This document shows, piece by piece, positions 52,301-61,300 of a DNA stretch of 64,000 nt. Position 1 is the stretch's first letter. Each line of letters opens with the position of its first letter. The translations under genes were made by a program, and so were the position numbers. The stretch is from Cardinalis cardinalis (taxonomy: Eukaryota > Chordata > Aves > Passeriformes > Cardinalidae): contig JACDOX010000289.1 in NCBI GenBank assembly GCA_014549065.1, positions 62,001 through 126,000 on the forward strand, given 5' to 3'. Below the pieces are notes generated by a model. The model was not told the origin of the DNA, ran no database searches, and was given only the letters and a program-made list of their open reading frames with translations.

Positions 52301-55300
52301 ACTAAGTTGCTATTAATCAATGATATTAACCAATGGTATCAATTTATTTGTGTATTAATTTTTAACTGATTAAGTCTGGAACTGAAATCTNTATTGTTTT
52401 CTTCTACATGTAGTGGAGTGAGATCCATATCAATTTCTCCAGAGCCCTGGCATACTTTACCAGACACAAACATGACAATGTCAAAATAAAGTATCAAAAA
52501 TTGTCTAGTTTTCCTGATTNCTGGTTTTAATTGCTTGGTGTATAAGTTCGACTTAGACCTAATATTTTTTTGATGTACAATAGTGAAAAATANGGAGAAA
52601 ATGACAAATCTATGTTCTTTCCTTGCTGAATATAGATAATAGTTTTTTAAAGTCTGATTTCACAGTTATTTTCTGTAGAGGTGTGAAAAAGATATTTTAG
52701 TCTACTTTTTCACAAAATATTCCATTTTTGAAATGTTTTCTAATTTTAAAAGAAAACTCATTAAAAGGATTTGTAACTTCCCAAGCAAGGGACATCTNTA
52801 TAGAAGCAACTTGAATACATCACTAATAGAAATTGGTATGATCTTAGCCTGTAAGACTTAGCGCTTCTTGAAATGTTTGCCTTTGTGCAGGCTTGGCAAC
52901 AGCGTGAGACAAGAAATGTTAAGCATTGCAGCCTGTATAAAAGGAAAGAGCATAATGGAGAATTTGTCTGGAAGAAAACATCTGCGTGTAGCAGCATCAC
53001 AGACCTTTGTTCAGAGTGCCAGGTATGTTTTATGTTGAGAGAAAACTAACATAAAANAAATCTAAAATTTAGTTACAGTTTTGGGGATCATATTTCTCCC
53101 AAGATTGATAAAAATCAACATAGTTGCGAGTTGGAATCTTTAACAGAGGATTTCATAGATTTTTGTACTTCAGTAAATTTATCAACTACTTTCCACATAG
53201 TTGACTTTATAGTGTCAGAGAATCACACCATCCTCAGAAGGGATCTAGTTCAGACTCCTGCTCAAAGCAGGGCCAGTCCANGGCTTTATCCAGTCTGGCT
53301 GTGAAAACCTCAAGGAATGGAGACATGCAGGTTCTGTGAATAACCTGCTCCACTGCATGGTTGTGCCCGTGGGGGACATTTCTGAACATTTCTCGTTTCA
53401 ACTTATGCATATTCTTGCTTGTCCTGCCATTCACTGGGAAGAGCCTGACTGTTGCTTCTCAATAACTTTATTAGGTTATTGAGAAACTTCCCCTTCTTAG
53501 GGCTTCTAAAGCCACCTCTTCGGCTAGCCCTCTTCTCAAGGCAAGTGCAGTCCAGTCCTTAGATCATCTCAGTGGCCCTTCACTGAGCTCCTTGTGGTTT
53601 CACTGTGTCTGGCATGTATTGGGTGGCCTAAAACTGGATATAGCAGTCTAAATGTGATCTAAAGAGTGCTGTCTAGAGGGTGATCATATTGACAGTTTCA
53701 AAAAACTGCTTTTTTTAAAACAGTAACACTATTCAATTGGTGATTACATTACATCAATCTGTAATTTTTCACTGAAATGCCAAGCTTTATTCTCACTCAG
53801 ATGAGTACTATGTGTCACAATATGGAGGATTATTAACTTTCATTAATTCAAAGTATCATTTGCAGAAATATGCTCAAAGCAATTTGGATGCAGGTAGTGG
53901 CATTTGGGCCATATACTTGTGTTACAGTGNTACTATACTAAGCAAAATCCATAGTACAGTAATAATTATGTTTTATTTTTAATAGTTTTTTGGGATGAGA
54001 AATTAATGTTATAGGAAGCCAAATAAAGTACATTGTTTCAGTGAGAACATCTTGAGGAGGTTTCTGCTCTTGTTTAAATGAATGCTCTTGAGCTAAAATT
54101 ATGCAGAAATACAGTAAAATTAATTATTATCATTAATATGCTACTTATTTATTCCGAGTTCTGCTGAGTATTTGTAATGTTTTGGTATATAAAAATGGAA
54201 AATAGCTTTTCTATGAAGCTCTTATGCTAAGTCCTCATTGCTGAGGTGATCCATAGATCAGCTAAACCCAAATGTTCCTAAAAGTAAAATTCTTTATTAT
54301 AGCTAAAGTGTGGCTGTTTTTCCTTAAAAAGTTCTATTTCCTTTTCTTCAGGCATGCAGGTGAAGCTGGAAATTATTCCCTTGTAATGTTTGCAGCTGCG
54401 CACTTTTGGAATGCTTGTTTGCCTTTGCTAGGCTCACCACATGACAGAGAACAGTTTAAAGAACCTACCAAAATAATTCTTAAGAATATAATTAAAGCAG
54501 AATCTAAAAACAAACAGGTGAGAATTTCTAATAGGTATTTGTTGTTTTTAGTGATTGGTGCTGATGGTAAAGAAACTTCAAGATACTTTTCCTAGGAGGC
54601 AAAAGTGACTTATTTGTCATAAACACATTTCTGGTTTCTTACCTGCAGTCACATACTCTTGTATTTNATTTGGTGATTCTTTTGGTTTTGGGCAATTGTC
54701 AAACTCTCAACAGTTTTCTGAAAAGTAATTTGCTGTCTGATTTTCACTGTGGTGTTTAATTTCATGAAGCTTACAAAGAATACTTTTTAGAAAATATTCA
54801 AAATCCAGGAAAAAAATGCCACTTCTGGCAAGTATGATAANAGATTTGGAAAATATGGTAATAGATCCTAAAACACTAACTCAGGAAAAAAAAGTTACTG
54901 ACTGAGTTAACGTTTCTCCCACCTGCAGACTCAAATTTCTTCTACCTGCAAAGGGAAAGTTTTACTTTTCATATCTTCAGGTTTTTAACAGATTGTTTAG
55001 GACTTTGGCAGTAGGAAGGAGTCAAAATTTAGACTGTGCTGGGAATTTATGATAAAATTAAATACTTACTGATGATGAACAGCATGCGTATTCCAAAGAA
55101 GTTATCCTCTTGAAACACTATGCAAGTGATGTGTGTCATATAACACATCTCACCAGGTGGAATTTCTTCTGCACACTGAAACTTCCATGCGCATTTACAA
55201 CTTTTCTTACTTTAAAACTCCATGGAGCTTATCCATTTCTCTTTCTAGATTTGATTTACATGTCAGTGGAGGTGCTGTATATTTCCATAGGCACAATTGT

Positions 55301-58300
55301 TGATGACTTTTGCATCCAAGCTTAGTGGTACAAATATGAATCTGCATCTCAGATCATCAAGCAGGATAATACAAGAATAGAAACCTTTACTTTGCTTTCT
55401 TGTCAAGCTGTGTATAAATCACAGATAATCAGTAATGGTGACTGGCCTTATTATTATGGGTGTGTAGGAACTGATGGGTACAATGTGTACTTTAAAAGCA
55501 CAGTGATAATTGGGAGTTTAATGGAACTTTGACAGTGTTTAGATACATAATGGTAATTGCCCATAGACACAGTCCTTAAGTTTGTTATTTGTAGAGATAC
55601 ATTTAAAACCAGTAAAAAGGAATACTTCATTATATGTATATAGTCATCTCTCCACCGCAGCATAATTTCAGAGTGAATCCTTAATAAGTAGTATTAAAAA
55701 GTAATTATATGTATATAATGAAAATTTACAGTTACAGTTAGCATAGGTATTTTTTTTTGTCTGCAAATGTTAGTAATTCTTATGAGTTAGAAGTGAATGA
55801 CTTCTGATAGCAGTTAAGGAAAAAAATTCCTGTTAACAGAGTGCTCTATATTTGATTATTTCTGGTGTTACTGGGTTTTTAAAATACATATACACTGTAG
55901 GAACCATTGTGAGAGGCAGGAACTGATCTCCAGTGATCCTTGACCAGGATAACTAGGCAATTTTTAAGTGCAGTCATATCTGGAGAAGGATCTACCAGCA
56001 GATGCCCAGATTCTCATCTACNAGTACTCCCAAATTCTTCACCACAGGACTGCTCTTGTTTCATCCCCTGGGCTGTGCTGATACTGGGGTTTGCCCTAAC
56101 TCACGTGAAGAACCTTGCACTTGATCTTGTTGAACTTCTAAAGGTTACCTTGGGCCCACTCATTGAGCCTGTCAATCCCTCTAGGTGGTGACATCCCTTC
56201 CCTCTCATCAATCAACCACACTACTCACCTCAGTGTCAGCAGCAGATTTGCTGGAGGTGCACTCCATTCCCTTGCTATGTCAGCAANGAAGATTTGAACA
56301 ATATTGGTTCCAGTATCCCTGGTCTTGGTATCCCTTGAGGTATACCACTTGTAACTGGTTTCCTCTGGATACTGAACCATTTGGACATTGAGCCAGTGAC
56401 TGTAATTCTTNTCCATCGAGCAGTCCATCCATCAAACTTCTATCTGTCCAACTTAACTACTAGGAGTTAGTTAAGTAGCTAAGTTGGAGCAGCAAGGTTA
56501 CGGAGCACCATATCAAAGGCCTTACAGAAATCCAAGTGATGGCATCTGCAGTTNGTGTCCATTGGTGCAGCTGCTCCATTGTAGAAGGCCACTAAATNAG
56601 ACAAACTTTGTGCCTTCATGGAAGTAAATGCTTATTAGACCAAATCTGATAAATCTTTGATGATGCTAATGTAATACTTAACCAAATGTTGTGGCTACAG
56701 CTTAATTAACTTCTTAACATCATCCTGCATGTATTTAATGGTTAGTGTGTCATATTTGAATCTATTTGAGAAACTAGACAGTAAATNTCTCTTTGAAGAT
56801 GCAGAATTGTGCTGTAGAGGAGAGGGTCTTTGANCCTTGGGTGAGAATTGTGATAGTCAAATTTTCACAGGTGAGGAGTGGAGCCTGCTTTAGGCAGGCA
56901 TGTAGGCAGACAGCTCTGTAGGATCTCTGCCAACCTCAGCTACTCTGTGAGTTTCTGAGAGTACTTCAGGATCTAATGTTATTTAATGAGTGTAAGTAAG
57001 TTAATATTACTAAGTCTGGTTATTTTTGTAATGGGTTTGTAGTATAGGACTCACTCTGGAGAAATGCTTGTGGCTTTCATCTGGTCAAGAAACTATTCAA
57101 GTTACAGGTTACTATTATGAAGAAACTATTCATATCAATGATATGGGACTGGTTCACAGACAAAACAAAAGTTCAATAATACTTAGAGATATATGCTAAC
57201 TGAAAGATAAAGGGGTTTTTGTGTTTTGTTTTGGTTTTTTTGTGTTTTGATGGTTTTTGGTTTTTTTTTTAAGGAAAAGAAAGATACGTGTCCTTTGCAT
57301 CAGTGGATTACAAAGGATTTTCAAAATATTGGGTTATCAGTTGGATGCTTTCTCCCAGGCATGTTCTTCCTTCTGTTGATCTGGTAATAAAAGAAAACCC
57401 AGTATTTTGTAATCATTATTCTAATTCTGCAGTATATTAATAAATAATTTGAATATACTTCAAAGGTGCTGAGGAAGATCTGACATTAAGAACTTCCTTA
57501 TATGGTCTGTTATTCCACATCTATGCTGATAAAGCTGACTGGGAGACAGCACTAAAACTCCTGGATGAAGCTATCCAAGTTTTGCCTCAGACAAGACACA
57601 AACTGTAAGCTAGCTGACTTATTTTTATTAAAATAAGCATTTTGGTTCTTAAGAAGAATAAAACTTTTGAGTATTTTTTATTTTATATGCACTGGGAAAG
57701 TATTATGATTACTTTTATGCAGCCTGTCCTTACAACACAAACCATTCTTGTGTCTTTTCCATTAAAAAGACACACATAGACAGTGCTNCCTATCATTAAT
57801 CTGCTAATACTTGTAAATTTAATACTTGTAAATTTGATTTTAAAAAACTTATGTAAAAGTAGTACCTTACTTCCCAAGCAAATGGATGCATGAAGTGTGA
57901 CTATATAGCAAAAGTTTTAGTTTTCCTAACTGCAAACCCTTCTTCATTAAATGGAAACAAAATTATCGAGGGTATACTGTTTATACAATCTTGTCTGAGT
58001 TGGTTTCATGCCCTTTTATGCCAGTTTATAAACTTTGCATCTTTGTACTACTACAGATATGAGCTAGTATATGTGTCTGTCTTACTCACAAAGTAACTTT
58101 ACAGGTACAGATGCAAGTAACTTGTAATTTGTTTCATCTTTTTTCTAGCCTGATTTTCAAACTTATGGCTACAGTGAGGGCAGGATCAGGATGCAATTTT
58201 ATGATGGCCATTCAGAAAGTCAGTCATGAAAGTGAAGATTACTTGTCGCATCTGTGGCGACACTTGGTAACAGTCTCCAGAAGTGTTGTTGGACAGTTAA

Positions 58301-61300
58301 GCTGTTTTCAAAATGCGATCATTGCTTTGCAGGTTTGTGGGTTCTAACTGTTTGTTTCCATGCTGATAGAATGGTGTTTCTCAAGTGATTCATAGGACTG
58401 CAAGTTCCTGAATGGGTAGGGAGGCCATATACTTGACGATTGCTTTTTATAACTTTGAGATTACTCTTCAGAAAGAAGACTCTCTATGGTTAAAACTTTA
58501 TATCCAGTAAAATTTTCATTGAGTTCTTCCAAAGAAAAATGTCTAAGAGTAGTAAGTGGTTTTAGTAAAATGAAGATTTAACTGGTGGTGGAGTTTCCTG
58601 TTACATTTGGTTTATCATAATTCTGATTATGTGATGCCAGTAAAACTGCTTGATGTCAAATTATTATTTTTGCTTCTATTAAGACTACATGAAACTTCAG
58701 AATATAATTTTGATGGTTTACATAAACAAATACAAATTAACTCCTCCTTTATTACTTTTATAGAAACAAGAAGATGAATGGCAGAGAGTTGATTACCTGA
58801 TAGAATTTGCTGAATGCTTATATTGTAATCAGTTTCCCCTCAATGATGCTATTAAACCTCTGCAGTGGGCAGTAGATCTTCTGCTTTCTATGAAATTCCC
58901 TATGCAATCCTCACAAANGGAAGGTATGTAATGGGTGTTTCTCCATCAGAGCAACTTCTCAGCAGGAAACACAAGTGAGATTTTAAATTTGCAGCTTAGT
59001 TATCAAAAGGAATGGCACAAGCTTGCTTGTATTTTCTNGTGCACTTGCTGTCATTTATTCATTGCAAGTTCAGTTTATTTGTGAATTCTGTGTTATGCTA
59101 TGGAGAATTACCCTCAGTCTTTTGATATAGTAAGATACTGCACCCCTCTGACACAGGGATTCCTGAGATGTGAGATGCTACCAGAAAGCAGTGCTGGACA
59201 GTTTGCTTCAAGTGAGTTCTCATGGAGAGACAGATGAAACTGAAGGAAATAGTTTCTGTGGCAAGATTTGGGTACCTAAGTCCAGTACCCTTTCCTTGGC
59301 TTTATCTTAGCATTAATTTCTCAAAAATGACTTTCAAAGGGATGTATGGCTTCAACTACTTTGTAACTGTAAAATTCTTTGTTCCTTTCACACAAATATC
59401 CACTTTTACTGGTATGACCTTAGTGACCTATTCTGATAGGATAGGATTCTGATATTCATTTGGGAAAAAAAGTATCTGATTTCTGGAACCATACTGTCCT
59501 GTGTGGCATTAATGAACATCTGCTCTGCTCGGGTTTTTTTTTGTGTGGATAGATGACATGGATCAGATGAGTACCTCTGGTGTTTTCATTGAGAAAGATA
59601 AATATGCAGTGTCTCTATCACACAGTTGATTAGTAACAGTAACAACCTTTGTTCGTACTTTTCTGTTGGCAGTTTTGTTAGGTGGTTTTTTTTTTACAGT
59701 CCTATGGTGATTTAAGTTTTCATAGAATTCTCAGAATCACTGGGTTGGAAGAGACCTTCAAGATCATCGAGTCCAACCCAGCCCCAACGCCACAACTAAA
59801 CCCTGNCACCCAGTGCCACATCCAGGCTTTGTTAAATACACCCAGGGATGGTGATTCCACCACCTCCCGGGGCAGACCATTCCAGAACTTTATCACCATT
59901 TCTGTAAAAAGCTTTTTCCTCATATCCAACCTATATTTCTCTTGGTGCAACTTGAGACAATGTCCTCTGGTTCTGTCAGTGCTGCCTGGAGAAAGAGGCC
60001 AACCCCCACCTGACCACAACCAACTTTCAGGGAGTTGTCGAGAGTGATAAGGTCACCTCTGAGTCTCCTTTTCTCNAGGCTGAGCATCCCCAGCTCCCTC
60101 AGTNGTTCCTCACAGGGTTTGTTTTCCAAGCCCTCAGCAGCCTCGTTGCCCTTCTGTGGATGTGCTCGNGCATCCCAAGGTCTTTCCCAAACTAAGGGGC
60201 CTGAACTGGACACAGCACTCAAGGTGAGGTCTCACCAATGCCAGGTACTGGGGCAGAATGACCTCCCTGCTCCTGCTGGCCACACTATTCCTGATCCAGG
60301 CCAGGATGCTCTTGGCCTCCTTGGCCTCCAGGTCACACTGCTGGCTCATGTTCAGCCNGCTGTGGACCAGCACCCCCAGGTCCCTTTCTGCCTGGGCCCT
60401 GTCCAGCCACACNGTCCCCAGACTATAATGCTGCAGGGGGTTATTGTGGCCAAAATGCAGGACTAGGCACTTGGATTTATTAAATTTCATCCTGTTAGAC
60501 TCAGCCCATATATCCAACCATTCCAGGTCCCTCTGCAGAGCCCTCCAACCTTCCAACAGGTCAACACACGATCCCAGCTTAATATTATCTGCAAACTTAC
60601 TGATGAAAGACTCAATCCCTTCATCCATGTCATCAATAAAGATATTGAACAGAGCTGAGCCCAGCGCAGAGCTCTGAGGGACACCACTGGTGACTGGCTG
60701 CCGGCTGGATGCAGCCCTACTCACCACCACTCTCTGGGCCTGGCCATCCAGGCAGTTCTGAGCCCCGCAAAGAATGTTTTTNTATTAGCTCTGTAACCCA
60801 CCCAGTTTCACCAGTTTGCTTATGATTACTATCANTGCAAAGCTCTTAATGGAAACTCAATTAATATAATAAGGGAAATTAGATTTAAATATAAAACAGC
60901 CCAGATTGGAAGGAACCTCAGAAGATCATCTGGTCCAGCCTTATTTGGATTTAATTTCTCTATCAGGCTNACATCATTTATTATAGAGAACTGTTACATT
61001 GTTGATTTAAAACATGGTACAAGTAGCATTGCATCACTTTAACAAGAATATCTTCAGCAGATAGATTTCCATTTTTCTTTTTTTTCTCCTAAATATTTTC
61101 ATTTTCAATTCAGAAATTTTAACTTTTAAGTACATTTTTACAATGCTGTCACTGTGAGCATGTGTTTGCTGCTTTTTTTTTAACAGAAAGCAATGCTATA
61201 CCAAAATTGTTGCCTACAGAAAATGCTAAGATGGACAATGGAGCAAATGGTACCATGCCCCAAATGAATTTGGAAGATTTGAGTAATATTAAACAACTGG

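Noticed and set aside
59682..60730. Many overlapping frames on both strands
   Set aside because: All belong to one antisense CR1 copy; only the minus-strand RT remnant is meaningful, and it is not functional.
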